Shown here one piece after another: positions 32,355 to 42,139 of a stretch of 64,000 nt of DNA (positions within the stretch are counted from its first letter, which is position 1; each line of letters begins with the position of its first letter). The notes under the pieces were generated by a model, which saw only the letters and a program-made list of their open reading frames with translations, was not told the DNA's origin and did no database searches. Source of the stretch: CAYTBN01 sp964436045 (GTDB taxonomy: Bacteria > Myxococcota_A > UBA796 > UBA9615 > CAYRNR01); assembly GCA_964436045.1 (NCBI GenBank), contig CAYTBN010000010.1:89030-153029 (forward strand), given 5' to 3'. The position numbers were made by a program, and so were the translations under genes.

Positions 32355-33560
32355 ATGTCCGACAGCGGCGATCTCCGGGACCCCGCGTCCCCTCCGCCCC
32401 CGGCCAGGGGCCGCCGGTCGGTGGTGTTCTGGTTGATCGTGTTGGTCGGGTTCGTCCTGCTCGGCGGCTTCGTGTTCCGTGTCGGCCAGGGGCTTGTCGA
32501 GCGGCTGCGGCCGCCGCCGGATCTGGAGATCCCGCCGACCCGGGTGGCGGCCATCGACCTGCAGCCGCGCCCCTTCGAGTTCACCGTCCCCATCGCGGGC
32601 ACCCTGGCACCGGTGCATTCGGTGGACGTCTTCCCCAAGGTCGGCGGCAAGGTCGTGGCCGTGTACGCGGGGCTCGGCGACCGGGTGACCCAGGGCGACG
32701 CGCTGGCGTCGGTGGAGTCGACCGAGTACCAGCTCCAGGCCCGCCAGGCCGACGTCGGACTGGCGATGGCCGACCAGGCCGTGGAGATGGCCGAACGGGG
32801 CTTCGACCGGCTCAACAACGTCCGTGAGCGTTCCGAGTCCTTCGGGATCAGCGAACAGACCTTCGAGACGGCCCAGATCGAGGTCGAGGGCACCCGGACC
32901 CAGGCGGAACAGGCCCGGCTCCAGCGCCAGCTGGCCCACAAGATGGTGGACAACGCCACCATGCGCGCCCCGGTGACAGGGGTGATCTCCAAGGTCAACG
33001 CCCTGCTCGGGTCGATGGTGGGCAACGAGTACCCGGCGTTCCACATCGACGACACCAGCCAGCTGGTCGTCCGCTGCGAGGTGGGCGACCTGGACCTGCC
33101 CCAGCTGGCGGCGGGGCAATCGGTGCGGCTCTGGACGGACACCATGCCGGACGCGGTGCTGGCCGGCACGGTCGGGGCGGTGGCGCCGACGCTGGACGCC
33201 TGGACCCGCCGGGCCCCGGTGGAGATCGAGGTCCCCAACCCGGACGGCAAGGTCACGGGCAACCTGTTCGCCCGCGGCGAGATCGTGGTGGCCGAGGACC
33301 CGGAGGCGCTGGTGCTGCCCCTGGACGTGGTCCAGCGCAGCGTGGATTCGGCCTGGGTCCAGGTGGCCGCAGCGGGTGTGGTCCGCAAGCGTGCGATCCG
33401 CATCGTGGGTGAGTCCCGCGAGCAGGTGGCGGTCGCCGGGCTCGAGCCCGGCACGCTGGTGATCGTCCCCGGCGCGGAGCACCTGGCCGAGGGTGAGCCG
33501 GTCGAGGTCGTGGTCAGCGATCCCGACCGGGAGGGCACCGGGGCCGATGTGGCTCAGTGA
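32355..33560 (+). CDS. RND efflux periplasmic adaptor (membrane fusion protein)
   Basis: A 401-residue HlyD/AcrA-type adaptor. It has one N-terminal membrane anchor (about 22-42) instead of a lipobox. The lipoyl-like half motifs are VDVFPKVGGKVVAVYAGLGD and the matching MRAPVTGVISKVNALLGSMV, separated by an alpha-helical hairpin (QARQADVGLAMADQAVEMAE...). Beta-barrel and membrane-proximal domains follow. GGGAG lies six bases before the ATG. It overlaps the RND permease gene by 14 bp. It should link the inner-membrane pump to an outer-membrane channel, for which no gene is present in the window. Confidence 0.93.
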   Translation: MSDSGDLRDPASPPPPARGRRSVVFWLIVLVGFVLLGGFVFRVGQGLVERLRPPPDLEIPPTRVAAIDLQPRPFEFTVPIAGTLAPVHSVDVFPKVGGKVVAVYAGLGDRVTQGDALASVESTEYQLQARQADVGLAMADQAVEMAERGFDRLNNVRERSESFGISEQTFETAQIEVEGTRTQAEQARLQRQLAHKMVDNATMRAPVTGVISKVNALLGSMVGNEYPAFHIDDTSQLVVRCEVGDLDLPQLAAGQSVRLWTDTMPDAVLAGTVGAVAPTLDAWTRRAPVEIEVPNPDGKVTGNLFARGEIVVAEDPEALVLPLDVVQRSVDSAWVQVAAAGVVRKRAIRIVGESREQVAVAGLEPGTLVIVPGAEHLAEGEPVEVVVSDPDREGTGADVAQ

Positions 33561-36500
33561 CGTAGCGATCCGCCGCCCCGTCCTGACGACGATGGTGGCC
33601 GTGATGATGATGGTCCTCGGCACGGTGGCCCTGTTCCGCCTGCCCGTGGACCTGTTCCCCGACGTCTCCCTGCCGATCCTGACCGTCATCGTGCCCTACC
33701 CGGGCGCCTCGCCGACCCAGGTCGAGGAGGAGGTGGTCAAGCCCCTCGAGGACGCCGTGGCGGGCATCGGCGGGCTCGACGACACCTACTCCATCTCCCG
33801 CGAATCGGTGGGGATCGTGGTGGCGGTGTTCGACATGTCCGCCGATCTGGCGGAGGTGTCCGACGAGATCCGGGACCGGGTCTACGCCCTGCGGTCGTTC
33901 TTCCCCGCGGGGGTGGACGATCCGATCTTCCGCCGCGTGGACCCCTCGGCATCGCCCGTGATGACCTTCGCCGTGTCGTCCGACCTGACCTCGCTGCAGA
34001 CCCGCGAGCTGACCGAACGGCTGATCAAGCCGCGGATCGAACAGATCGACGGGGTCGGCGCGGTCGACATCTTCGGCGGCGAGCAGCGGGAGATCCAGGT
34101 CGAGCTGGACCTGCCCAAGATGGCGGAGCAGCGCATCCCGCTGATGCGGGTGATCCAGCAGGTGGGCTACGACACCGTGGACATCCCGGGCGGCCACATG
34201 AACGTGGGCGACGCCCGCATCGGGCTGCGCTCCCTGGGCCAGGTCGAGAGCCTGGACGAGTTGGGATCGATCGTGGTCCAGGGGTTTCCGGCGCCGATCT
34301 ATCTGCGTGACATCGCGCAGATCGTGGACGGCCGGGTCGAGCAGACCACGGTGGCCAGGGTGGACGGGCGCCGGGCCGTGACCTTCGAGGTGATCAAGGA
34401 GAGCGGCGCCAACACCGTCGAGATCTGCAAGCGGGTGCACCGGGCCACCGAAAGGCTCGAGGAGGAGCTGCCCACCGGGGTGGCCATCGAGCCGGTGCTC
34501 GACACCTCGGTGATGGTCGCCGACATGCTCCACGAGATGCGGACCGCGCTGATCATCGGCGCGGCGATGGCCGTGCTGGTGGTGTTCCTGTTCATGGTGG
34601 ACTGGCGGTCGACGCTGATCTCGGCGACCGCGCTGCCCACCTCGGTGATCGCCACCTTCTTCTTCATGTGGATCGCCGGCTTCTCGCTGAACCTGCTGAC
34701 CCTGCTGGCCATGGCGCTGGCGGTGGGGATCCTCGTCGACGACGCGGTGGTCGTCCGCGAGGCGATCTACCGCCGCCTGGAGGCCGGCGAAGAGCCGGCC
34801 ATCGCCGCCTCGCGGGGCACCAAGCAGGTCGCGCTTGCGGTGCTGGCCACCACCCTGAGCATCCTGGCGGTGTTCGTGCCCGTGGGCTTCGTGGGCGGGT
34901 TGGTCGGCCAGTTCTTCAAGGAGTTCGGCTACACCGTGGCCATCGCGGTGTCCGTGTCGCTGTTCATCGCGTTCACGGTCGACCCGATGCTGTCGGCGCG
35001 CATCAGCCGGGTGGTGCACGAGCACGAACGCAGCAAGCCCGCGCTGGCGCTGATCCACTTCTGGCGGCGGGTGGACGACCAGTACGGGCGGATGCTGGCG
35101 TTCTCGCTGCGCCACGGTCTGGCGGTGGTGGTGGGCTCGGTGGTGCTGCTCATCGGCAGCCTGTTGCTGACCAGCCTCATCGGCTGGGAGTTCATCCCGC
35201 GTTACGACCGCAACCAGTTCATCGTCGAGGTCAACCTGGCGCCGTCGACCGGCCTGCTGGCCGCCGAGCGGAAGGCGGAGGCCATCGAGGGTGTGCTGGG
35301 CGAGATCGCCGAGGTGGAGCACATCTACACCGTCGTCGGCCCGGACGGCGAGACCGACCGACTCGCGATGCGTGTGCTGACCAGCAAGAAGAGCGACCGG
35401 GATCGGTCGATCTACGATATCCAGGCCGAGGCCCGTGGGCGGCTGAAGGTCTTCCCCGGAATGAGCGTCACGGTGGAGGACGCCCCGATGCTCGAAGGCG
35501 CCCAGATGGGCAGCGCCATCGAGATCGAGATCCGGGGCGACGACATGGCTGCGCTCGAGGAGGTGGCCGAGATCCTGCGGCTGGAGCTGCGCCGGGTCCA
35601 GGGGGCGGTGGACATCCGGACCAGCCACCGGCCCGGTCGCCCCGAGCTGCAGCTGGACGTCGACCGGGACAAGTCGGCCATCGCCGGACTGTCGGTGGGC
35701 CAGGTGGGCATCGCCCTGCGGATGGCCGTGGCAGGGCAGGTGGTGGGCGCCTACCGGGAGGGGGACGAGAGCTACGACATCCGGATGCGGGCCCGGGACG
35801 AGGACCGCAGCCCCCGGGCGCTGCTGCCCAACCTGCTGCTGCTCAGCCCGCTGCCCCGGCTGGAAGATCCCCACGGCCTGGGCACGCCGGTGGCGCTGCA
35901 AGACGTCGCCCGGCTGGGATTCTCGTCCGCGCCGTCGACGGTGGAGCGCCACGATCGCCAGCGGTTCCTGAAGCTGGGCTGCGAGGTGACGGATCGTCCG
36001 CTGAGCGAGGTGCAGGCGGACATCCGCGAGATCATCGCCACCGTCCCCCGCGCCGACGGCGTCGAGGTGCTGATCAAGGGCGACGTGGAGGGGGCCCAGG
36101 ACGCCCTGGGCAGCCTGCTGCTGGCTCTGGCCCTGTCCGTCGTGTGCATCTACGCGGTGCTGGCGAGCCAGTTCGAGAGCTTCGTACACCCGTTCACGAT
36201 CATGTTGTCGTTGCCCCTGGCGGTGGTGGGCGCCTTCGTGACCCTGTTCCTGGTGGGCTGGCCCGTGGGGGTGCCGACCATGCTGGGCATCATCTTGCTG
36301 ATGGGGCTGGTGACCAAGAACGCGATCCTGCTGGTGGACCGGGCCAACCAGCTGCGGGACGAGGGGGTGAGCATCGTCGACTCGATGCTGGCGGCGGGCC
36401 ACATGCGCCTGCGGCCGATCCTGATGACCACGCTGGCGACGATCCTGGGCATGCTGCCGCCAGCGCTCTCCACCGGCTCGGGCAGCGAGATCCGTCAGCC

Positions 36501-36624
36501 CATGGCCCTACCGGTCATGGGCGGGTTGGTGGCCTCGACCCTGCTGACCCTGGTGGTCGTGCCCGTGGTCTACACGTGGGTCGAAGGCCTGCGCGAACGC
36601 TGGCGGCGAGGGGGTGCTGGATGA
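33547..36624 (+). CDS. RND-family efflux permease (AcrB/HAE1-like)
   Basis: A 1025-residue RND transporter with the typical start MWLSDVAIRRPVLTTMVAVM, two large periplasmic loops and 12 predicted helices. TM4 has the proton-relay pair in GILVDDAVVVRE, and the second half has the conserved GLVTKNAILLVDRAN and MLPPALSTGSGSEIRQPMA. It overlaps the adaptor gene at its start and the TetR gene at its end (ATGA), so the three genes are one transcription unit. Substrates are not predictable; hydrophobic drugs, lipids or other amphiphiles are usual for this group. Confidence 0.95.
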   Translation: MWLSDVAIRRPVLTTMVAVMMMVLGTVALFRLPVDLFPDVSLPILTVIVPYPGASPTQVEEEVVKPLEDAVAGIGGLDDTYSISRESVGIVVAVFDMSADLAEVSDEIRDRVYALRSFFPAGVDDPIFRRVDPSASPVMTFAVSSDLTSLQTRELTERLIKPRIEQIDGVGAVDIFGGEQREIQVELDLPKMAEQRIPLMRVIQQVGYDTVDIPGGHMNVGDARIGLRSLGQVESLDELGSIVVQGFPAPIYLRDIAQIVDGRVEQTTVARVDGRRAVTFEVIKESGANTVEICKRVHRATERLEEELPTGVAIEPVLDTSVMVADMLHEMRTALIIGAAMAVLVVFLFMVDWRSTLISATALPTSVIATFFFMWIAGFSLNLLTLLAMALAVGILVDDAVVVREAIYRRLEAGEEPAIAASRGTKQVALAVLATTLSILAVFVPVGFVGGLVGQFFKEFGYTVAIAVSVSLFIAFTVDPMLSARISRVVHEHERSKPALALIHFWRRVDDQYGRMLAFSLRHGLAVVVGSVVLLIGSLLLTSLIGWEFIPRYDRNQFIVEVNLAPSTGLLAAERKAEAIEGVLGEIAEVEHIYTVVGPDGETDRLAMRVLTSKKSDRDRSIYDIQAEARGRLKVFPGMSVTVEDAPMLEGAQMGSAIEIEIRGDDMAALEEVAEILRLELRRVQGAVDIRTSHRPGRPELQLDVDRDKSAIAGLSVGQVGIALRMAVAGQVVGAYREGDESYDIRMRARDEDRSPRALLPNLLLLSPLPRLEDPHGLGTPVALQDVARLGFSSAPSTVERHDRQRFLKLGCEVTDRPLSEVQADIREIIATVPRADGVEVLIKGDVEGAQDALGSLLLALALSVVCIYAVLASQFESFVHPFTIMLSLPLAVVGAFVTLFLVGWPVGVPTMLGIILLMGLVTKNAILLVDRANQLRDEGVSIVDSMLAAGHMRLRPILMTTLATILGMLPPALSTGSGSEIRQPMALPVMGGLVASTLLTLVVVPVVYTWVEGLRERWRRGGAG

Positions 36625-37202
36625 ACACCGATCGAAGAGATGCCAAGGTGTCGGTGCTGCTGGACGCCGCCCGCGAGGTCGTGATGCGGTTCGGCTATCG
36701 CAAGACGACCCTGGAGGACATCGCCGACGCGGCGGGGGTCAGCCGGGCGACCCTGTACTACTACTTCCCCAACAAGGAGGAGGTCTTCAGGGCGCTCATC
36801 GAGCGGGAGATCAACGCATTCCAGCAGATATTGACCGATGCGGTCGATCCCGACGCACCGCCCGACGAACGGCTGATGGCGCTGGTGCGCACCCGCTACA
36901 CCCACCTGCGCCGGATCAAGGCGCTGTACTCGGTGACCCACAACATCAGCCGCGAGCACCTGCCGATGGCGCTGCAGGCCCTGGGCGGACTGGAGGAGGC
37001 CGAGCGTGCGCTGGTGGCCGGACTGCTGGGGGAGGGGATCGCCTCCGGACGATTCCGGCCGGTGGACGTCGACCTGCTGGCTGCGGCGATCCTGGCCGCC
37101 CTGCGGGGGCTCGACGAGCAGTTCGTGTTCGAGGAGGCCGAGGCCCTCCCGGAGGGCGCCGAGACCCTCTTCCACACGTTGCTGCATGGGCTGCTTGCCT
37201 GA
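36621..37202 (+). CDS. TetR-family transcriptional regulator
   Basis: A 193-residue regulator with an N-terminal TetR helix-turn-helix: GYRKTTLEDIADAAGVSRAT followed by LYYYFPNKEEVFRALIERE. The C-terminal ligand domain is not recognisable further. Coupled by ATGA to the RND gene, it most likely represses the efflux operon, perhaps by the inverted repeat at 32284-32296. Confidence 0.92.
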   Translation: MNTDRRDAKVSVLLDAAREVVMRFGYRKTTLEDIADAAGVSRATLYYYFPNKEEVFRALIEREINAFQQILTDAVDPDAPPDERLMALVRTRYTHLRRIKALYSVTHNISREHLPMALQALGGLEEAERALVAGLLGEGIASGRFRPVDVDLLAAAILAALRGLDEQFVFEEAEALPEGAETLFHTLLHGLLA

Positions 37203-37284
37203 TCCGGCGCCGGTCGCCCGCTTGCCCTTGGTCCGTCGAGCCGTTACCACTGAGGGCGAACACCCGCTGCGAAAGGCCCGCACC

Positions 37285-39081
37285 GTGCCCAGACCTCTGG
37301 CCCTGCTGACCGCGACCCTGCTGCTCGTCCAGGGCGCCCTGACCGGCTGCTCCGGCGCCCAGCGGGCGGCGACCCCGCCCGAGCCGGCAGCCCCGATCCA
37401 GCTGACGTTGGTCGGGATCAACGATTTCCACGGTGGACTGCTCGACCGTCCAGTGGGTGTGCCCATGGACTCGCCACGGGCCGGCGGGGCGGCCATGCTG
37501 TCGGCCTATGTCGGCGCGATCCGGGACGAGAATCCCGGCGGTGTCCTGCTGGTGGATGCCGGCGACATGTTGCAGGGGCCGCTGCTGTGTAACCACTTCG
37601 AGGGGGCGCCGGTTGCCGAGGTCTACAACCACCTGGGCGTGGCGGCGGCCGCGATCGGCAACCACGAGTTCGACTACGGTCCGCGGGGGCCCAAGGCCAC
37701 GACGGGCCCCGATGACGAGCCCTTCGGCGCCCTGGACGCCTTCATCGAGGCGGTGGACTTTCCCCTGCTGGCGGCCAACATCAGCGCCGCCGAGTGGCCG
37801 ATACCCACCGGAGTCGTCCCCCGGCACATGGTCGACATCCAGGGGGTCAGGGTGGGGCTGATCGGCATCTCCACCGAGACCACGCCGACCCAGACGCTGA
37901 CAGCCAACGTCGCGGGCGTTCGCTTCGACCCCATCGCCCCGGCGGTGTCACGGGAGGTGGCGGCGTTGCGCGCCGCGGGCGCCGAGGTGATCGTGGTGCT
38001 GGCGCACCTCGACGGGGGCTGCCGAACGGATCGCAGCTGGCCGCCGCCGGAGTTCTGCGAGCCGGATGGGGAGCTGATCTCGGTCCTGGATGGCGGCGGC
38101 GGCGACATCGACGCGGTGGTCATCGGCCACCGCCACGAGTGGTACGCCAACCAGGTGGGCGGGGTGGCCGTGGTCGAGGCCGGCTCCCGCGGACGGGCGC
38201 TGTCGCGGGTGGATCTGTTCGTGGACGCCACCACCCGCCGGGTGGACCGCTCGCTGACCCAGATCTCGGCGCCCATCGAGGCCTGCGAGTCGGTCCCGGC
38301 GTCCGGTAGCAGTTGCCTGGATCCCGGTGCCGCCGGTCCCTGGACGCCGGCGACCTACGGCGGCCGACCGGTGGTCCCGGACGCGCAGGTGGACACCTTG
38401 CTGGCGCCCTACCTGGACCAGGTGGAGGCGATCTGCGCCCAGCGGTTGACCCGGGCCGCCGTGGAGATCGGTCCGGGTCGCGGCGAGTCGGCAGCGGGAA
38501 ACCTGGTGGCGGACGCCATGCGGGCTCACGCGGTCGGCAGCAACGTGGCACTGGTCAACAAGGGGGCACTGCGCGCGACGCTGGCCGAGGGCGACGTGTC
38601 CTACTGTGACGTCTACGCCATGTTCCCCTTCGACAACCGGTTCGTCATCCTCGACCTGACCGGCGCCGAGCTGGAGCAGCTGCTGGAGATATCCACCAGC
38701 GGAGCGGGCTCCTTTCCCCACATCTCCGGGTTTCGGCTGAAGGTCGAGGACGGCCCCGGGGTGACCCGGGACCTGGACGGCGACGGGGAGAGCGATCGCT
38801 GGGAGACCGACCGGTTGCTGGCCGCGGTGGACGACGCCGGGCGCGCCCTCGATCCGGAGGCCCGCTACCAGTTGCTGCTGTCGGACTACATGTACGGCCG
38901 GCCGGGACACGACCAGTTCGTGCTGGGGGCGATTCCCGCGGAGCGCGTGGAGATCAGCGACGCGCGGATCCGCGACGCCATCGTCGACCTGCTGAGCGGC
39001 CGCGAGGAAGCCCTGGGCGACGACGGAGGGTGGCCGCTGCCCCAGCCGGGACGGGCGCGCATCGAACTTCAGGAGCTGTGA
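37285..39081 (+). CDS. 5'-nucleotidase/UshA-like metallophosphoesterase lipoprotein
   Basis: A 598-residue lipoprotein (lipobox ALTGC, Cys about residue 22) of the UshA/5'-nucleotidase family. The N-terminal calcineurin-type domain has INDFHGGL, DAGDMLQG, IGNHEFDYG and VVIGHRHE as metal and phosphate motifs. The C-terminal nucleotidase domain has GNLVADAMRAHA and ALRATLAEGDVSYCDVYAMFPF. The start is GTG at 37285 with GAAAGG upstream. It probably hydrolyses nucleotides or other phosphate esters in the periplasm or at the cell surface. The nearest upstream gene is the efflux regulator, 82 bp away. Confidence 0.9.
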   Translation: MPRPLALLTATLLLVQGALTGCSGAQRAATPPEPAAPIQLTLVGINDFHGGLLDRPVGVPMDSPRAGGAAMLSAYVGAIRDENPGGVLLVDAGDMLQGPLLCNHFEGAPVAEVYNHLGVAAAAIGNHEFDYGPRGPKATTGPDDEPFGALDAFIEAVDFPLLAANISAAEWPIPTGVVPRHMVDIQGVRVGLIGISTETTPTQTLTANVAGVRFDPIAPAVSREVAALRAAGAEVIVVLAHLDGGCRTDRSWPPPEFCEPDGELISVLDGGGGDIDAVVIGHRHEWYANQVGGVAVVEAGSRGRALSRVDLFVDATTRRVDRSLTQISAPIEACESVPASGSSCLDPGAAGPWTPATYGGRPVVPDAQVDTLLAPYLDQVEAICAQRLTRAAVEIGPGRGESAAGNLVADAMRAHAVGSNVALVNKGALRATLAEGDVSYCDVYAMFPFDNRFVILDLTGAELEQLLEISTSGAGSFPHISGFRLKVEDGPGVTRDLDGDGESDRWETDRLLAAVDDAGRALDPEARYQLLLSDYMYGRPGHDQFVLGAIPAERVEISDARIRDAIVDLLSGREEALGDDGGWPLPQPGRARIELQEL

Positions 39082-39091
39082 TCGGGGGATT

Positions 39092-40015
39092 TCAGGGGAT
39101 CTGGGCGTCGGCGGAGAGGTCGAACACCGCCGCGAACTCGATCCAGCGGCCGTCGATCTCCACGTAGGTCGGGTTCTTCTGCACCACCGACAACTCGGCG
39201 ATGGAGGCACCCGGCAGCTGCGAGACGTAGGACGCCGGGATGGTGAACTCGCCGTCGTTGGCCACGTCGCAGATGATGTCGGCGTAGTTGATGCCGTCGA
39301 TGGCGTGGATCTTCAGCGTGGCGTTCATCGAGCCGCCGCCCGACCACTGGACCGTCACGTCGCCCGTCAACGTCAACATCTCGTTGGAGGCCGGTGAGGT
39401 CAGGTGCATCTCGCCGGGCATCTGGATCGAAGCCGGAGCGTCGATGGCGGGGAAGGTGTCGCCGGGGGCCGAGACGTCGTAGGACACGTCGTAGGCCAGG
39501 TCGGTCGTCACGTTCAGCGGCCACTGGTAGAAGATGTAGCCGGTTCCCGGGTCGACGGGCGTGAGGCTCCAGCTGCCGCCGCCACCGGATACGGTCATCT
39601 CGCCCACCGATTGGTAGGTGCGCTCCGCGGGAACGGTATTCTGGATGTCCGTGGCGGCGTAGCTGGTGAACGCGCACTCGTCCGTGCCGCCTGGCTGGTT
39701 CTCGGTATACCCCGGTTCCTCCGGGCTGATCTCCTCGTAGAAGTTGGCCCAGATCAGGCCCTGGCTGGCGATTCCACCGGCGTTGTCCGGCACCTCGTTG
39801 AACTGGACCTGCACCTGCCCGTCGATCTGATCGGGCACGAACATGTCGTCGTCATCGTCGGCGCTGCTGTCATCGTCGTCGTCACCGACCGTGGTGTCGT
39901 CGTCACCGGTCGTGTCATCGTCGCCGGTCGCGTCGTCGTCGTCGGCCGGGCAGCAGATGAGCAGCAGCAGGGTGGCTGCGAACAGACAGAGGAGCGGGAG
40001 TCGGTAGCGCCGCAT
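39092..40015 (-). CDS. Hypothetical acidic-linker lipoprotein
   Basis: A 307-residue predicted lipoprotein: lipobox LLLIC with the Cys around residue 21, then (D)DDDATGDDDTTGDDDTT and further poly-Asp. The mature domain is beta-rich (residues ~65-300) with a V-T-V-Q-W-S-G-G strand pattern. No known family recognised. GGAGGT precedes the ATG. It converges on the 5'-nucleotidase gene with a 10-bp gap. Confidence 0.78.
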   Translation of the reverse strand: MRRYRLPLLCLFAATLLLLICCPADDDDATGDDDTTGDDDTTVGDDDDDSSADDDDDMFVPDQIDGQVQVQFNEVPDNAGGIASQGLIWANFYEEISPEEPGYTENQPGGTDECAFTSYAATDIQNTVPAERTYQSVGEMTVSGGGGSWSLTPVDPGTGYIFYQWPLNVTTDLAYDVSYDVSAPGDTFPAIDAPASIQMPGEMHLTSPASNEMLTLTGDVTVQWSGGGSMNATLKIHAIDGINYADIICDVANDGEFTIPASYVSQLPGASIAELSVVQKNPTYVEIDGRWIEFAAVFDLSADAQIP

Positions 40016-40101
40016 CAAGACCTCCACGTGGCTGGATGCAAGAGTACAGCAACCGGACCGAGATGGGAGCCCCCAACCGCGTGCGCGCTTATACTCCGGC
40101 C

Positions 40102-41547
40102 GTGACGCCTTCCACCCCCGCCCCCCGCCCACCCGCCGCTGGCTGGGTCGCAACGGCCGCACTGATCAGCGGGGGTCTGCTCGCACTGGCCGGGCCGCCG
40201 CTGTTCCAACCGGCGCTGCTGCTGGTCGCCCTGGTCCCGCTGTTGGTGGTGTTGATGCACCCGGGCACGGGGCTCGTTCGGGGGGCGCTGGCGGCGCTGG
40301 CGACGGCCTTCGTCCACAACCTGGCGCGGGCGATGGTGCTGCAGTTCCCGCTGGGCTTCGCGCTCCTGCTGGGCGTCTCGCTGTCCGTGCTCTGGCTGCC
40401 CCTGGGGCTGGTGGTGCCCGCCCTGGGCCGGCGCCTGCCGCGGGCCGCGCTGCTGGTGGTGACGCCGGCGGCGGTGGTGGCCGTGGAGTATCTCGGGGTG
40501 TCGCTGGTTCCGGTCTTCGGCACGGCGGAGAGTTTTGGCCGCGCCCTGGCGCCCTGGCCCTTCGCGCTGGCCTCGGCGGCCTGGGTGGGCTTCGCCGGAC
40601 CCGTGGCGCTGCTGACCCTGGCCCAGTCGGGCATCGCCCACGCCTGGATCGGCCGGCGACGCACCGAGGCGATCGCCCTGGGCGGCACCACGCTGATCCT
40701 GGCCGCGGGTGTCGCCGTGATGGCGGGCGCGATCCGGCTGGCCGAGGCACCGTCGGCGACGGTCCGAGTGGCCGCTGTGGGCTGGACCTACGAGGACGAG
40801 GGGTCGCCCTGGGACTGGCGGGGGCGCTGGCCGATCCAGTTCGAGACCCTGCTGGCGCCGTTGGTGCGGGACGCGGCGGCCGACGGCGCCGCCCTGGTGG
40901 TGGCGCCCGAGGCGGCCTTCGCCCTGGGCGCCGGGGACACCGAGCCCTTCCTGGGCGCCGTCGCCGAGCTGGCCGAGGAGACGGGGGCCGCCGTGGTGGT
41001 GGGCTACTTCGACGACTCGCGGGGCGTGAACGAGGCGGTCCTGATGGAGGCGGACGGACGCCCGGTCGGCCCGTACCGCAAGACCCACTTGATCCCCTTC
41101 ATGGAGGACTACACGGCCGGGGTCGGTGAGCGGATCGTGGCGGACACCGCCGCCGGTCGGCTGGGATTGCTGATCTGCCAGGACGACAACTTCCCGGACC
41201 TGGCCAGGGGCTACTCTCGCGACGGCGCCGTGGCGCTGGCGGTCCCGACCAACGACTGGGAGCTCGTCGAGGCCTTCCACCTGCAGAACACGGTCCTGCG
41301 GGCAGTGGACTCCAACCTGGCCGTGATCCGGGGGGCCACCAACGGAATCTCGGCGGTGATCGACGCCCGCGGCCGGGTGCTGGCCAGCCGGGCCCACAAC
41401 AGGGAGGGGAGGGGGGTGGCGATCGCCGACCTGCCGCTCTACTCGGCCGGTTCGTTACACGGCCGGCTCGGCAATCTACTGCCGATGCTCTGTCTGCTGG
41501 GGTTGATCCTGGCGGGTGCGCTGGGGGTGGCGCGTCAGCGGCGCTGA
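40102..41547 (+). CDS. Apolipoprotein N-acyltransferase-like membrane nitrilase
   Basis: A 481-residue protein with about six N-terminal hydrophobic segments and a C-terminal carbon-nitrogen hydrolase domain. The catalytic triad matches Lnt: E270 in VAPEAAF, K327 in YRKTHLIPF and C359 in LLICQDDNF. Lnt adds the third acyl chain to lipoproteins, in keeping with the many lipoproteins encoded nearby. The sequence is shorter than E. coli Lnt and fairly divergent, so a paralogue is possible. GTG at 40102 is preferred: TATACT (40090-40095) lies just upstream, suggesting a leaderless message. An ATG at 40036 in the same frame is the alternative. Confidence 0.82.
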   Translation: MTPSTPAPRPPAAGWVATAALISGGLLALAGPPLFQPALLLVALVPLLVVLMHPGTGLVRGALAALATAFVHNLARAMVLQFPLGFALLLGVSLSVLWLPLGLVVPALGRRLPRAALLVVTPAAVVAVEYLGVSLVPVFGTAESFGRALAPWPFALASAAWVGFAGPVALLTLAQSGIAHAWIGRRRTEAIALGGTTLILAAGVAVMAGAIRLAEAPSATVRVAAVGWTYEDEGSPWDWRGRWPIQFETLLAPLVRDAAADGAALVVAPEAAFALGAGDTEPFLGAVAELAEETGAAVVVGYFDDSRGVNEAVLMEADGRPVGPYRKTHLIPFMEDYTAGVGERIVADTAAGRLGLLICQDDNFPDLARGYSRDGAVALAVPTNDWELVEAFHLQNTVLRAVDSNLAVIRGATNGISAVIDARGRVLASRAHNREGRGVAIADLPLYSAGSLHGRLGNLLPMLCLLGLILAGALGVARQRR

Positions 41548-42131
41548 CGGCTCTTGCCGCTGCGGGCCAGCTGGACGGCGACGCCGACCCCAGTCAATGC
41601 CAGGACGACGACGATCTCCTTCCAACCCATCGCGGCAGCCCCGGCGGCGGTCGGGTCCAGGAAAGAGGCCATGGGCACGCCGATCCCGGTCACCGTGCCG
41701 AAGCCCAGGACCATCGCCAGCGCTCCGAGATAGGAGGTGGCGACGATCAGCACGTGCCGCTCCAGCAGCAGGATCATGATGCCGCCGCCCAGGGCCATCC
41801 CGAGGTGGATGAGGACCAGCGGCCAGCCGGGCGCGCTGCCGGCAAACAGGCTGGCCATTCCCCACCCTGCCGACGTGCCCAGTACGAACATGCCCGCGCG
41901 GCGCACGACGGGCATCAACGCCGCCAGCAATCCCGCGCCCACGGCCATGCCCAGGTAGACCAACCAGCCGTCGATACCCAGGGCCCGGGACAGCTCCCAG
42001 CCCAGCAGCGCGCCGAGCAGAAGGCCGGCCAGCGCCATCGCCATCCGCATCAGCGGGTAGCCCCAGCCCAGCAGGAACAGCCCGCCGACGAACAGCGCGA
42101 TGCCGGTGACCATCGAGGAATCGGCGGTCAC
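41535..42131 (-). CDS. Polytopic membrane protein of unknown function (DUF4203/TMEM198-like)
   Basis: A 198-residue protein that is almost wholly hydrophobic, with about seven membrane segments, Gly-rich helices (LAGLLLGALLGWELSRALG) and a basic C-terminus RSGKSRQRR. The pattern resembles DUF4203/TMEM198-type proteins; this is a weak recognition. The start is probably GTG at 42131, with GGAG upstream, 8 bp after the M29 peptidase stop; ATG at 42113 is the alternative. It overlaps the convergent Lnt-like gene by 13 bp. Confidence 0.75.
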   Translation of the reverse strand: MTADSSMVTGIALFVGGLFLLGWGYPLMRMAMALAGLLLGALLGWELSRALGIDGWLVYLGMAVGAGLLAALMPVVRRAGMFVLGTSAGWGMASLFAGSAPGWPLVLIHLGMALGGGIMILLLERHVLIVATSYLGALAMVLGFGTVTGIGVPMASFLDPTAAGAAAMGWKEIVVVLALTGVGVAVQLARSGKSRQRR

Positions 42132-42139
42132 AGAGGCTC

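Noticed and set aside
33514..36402. A 962-codon open frame on the - strand opposite the RND permease
   Set aside because: Its translation is His/Gln/Asp/Arg-rich with no domains, as expected opposite a GC-rich gene. The + strand gene is a full RND transporter.
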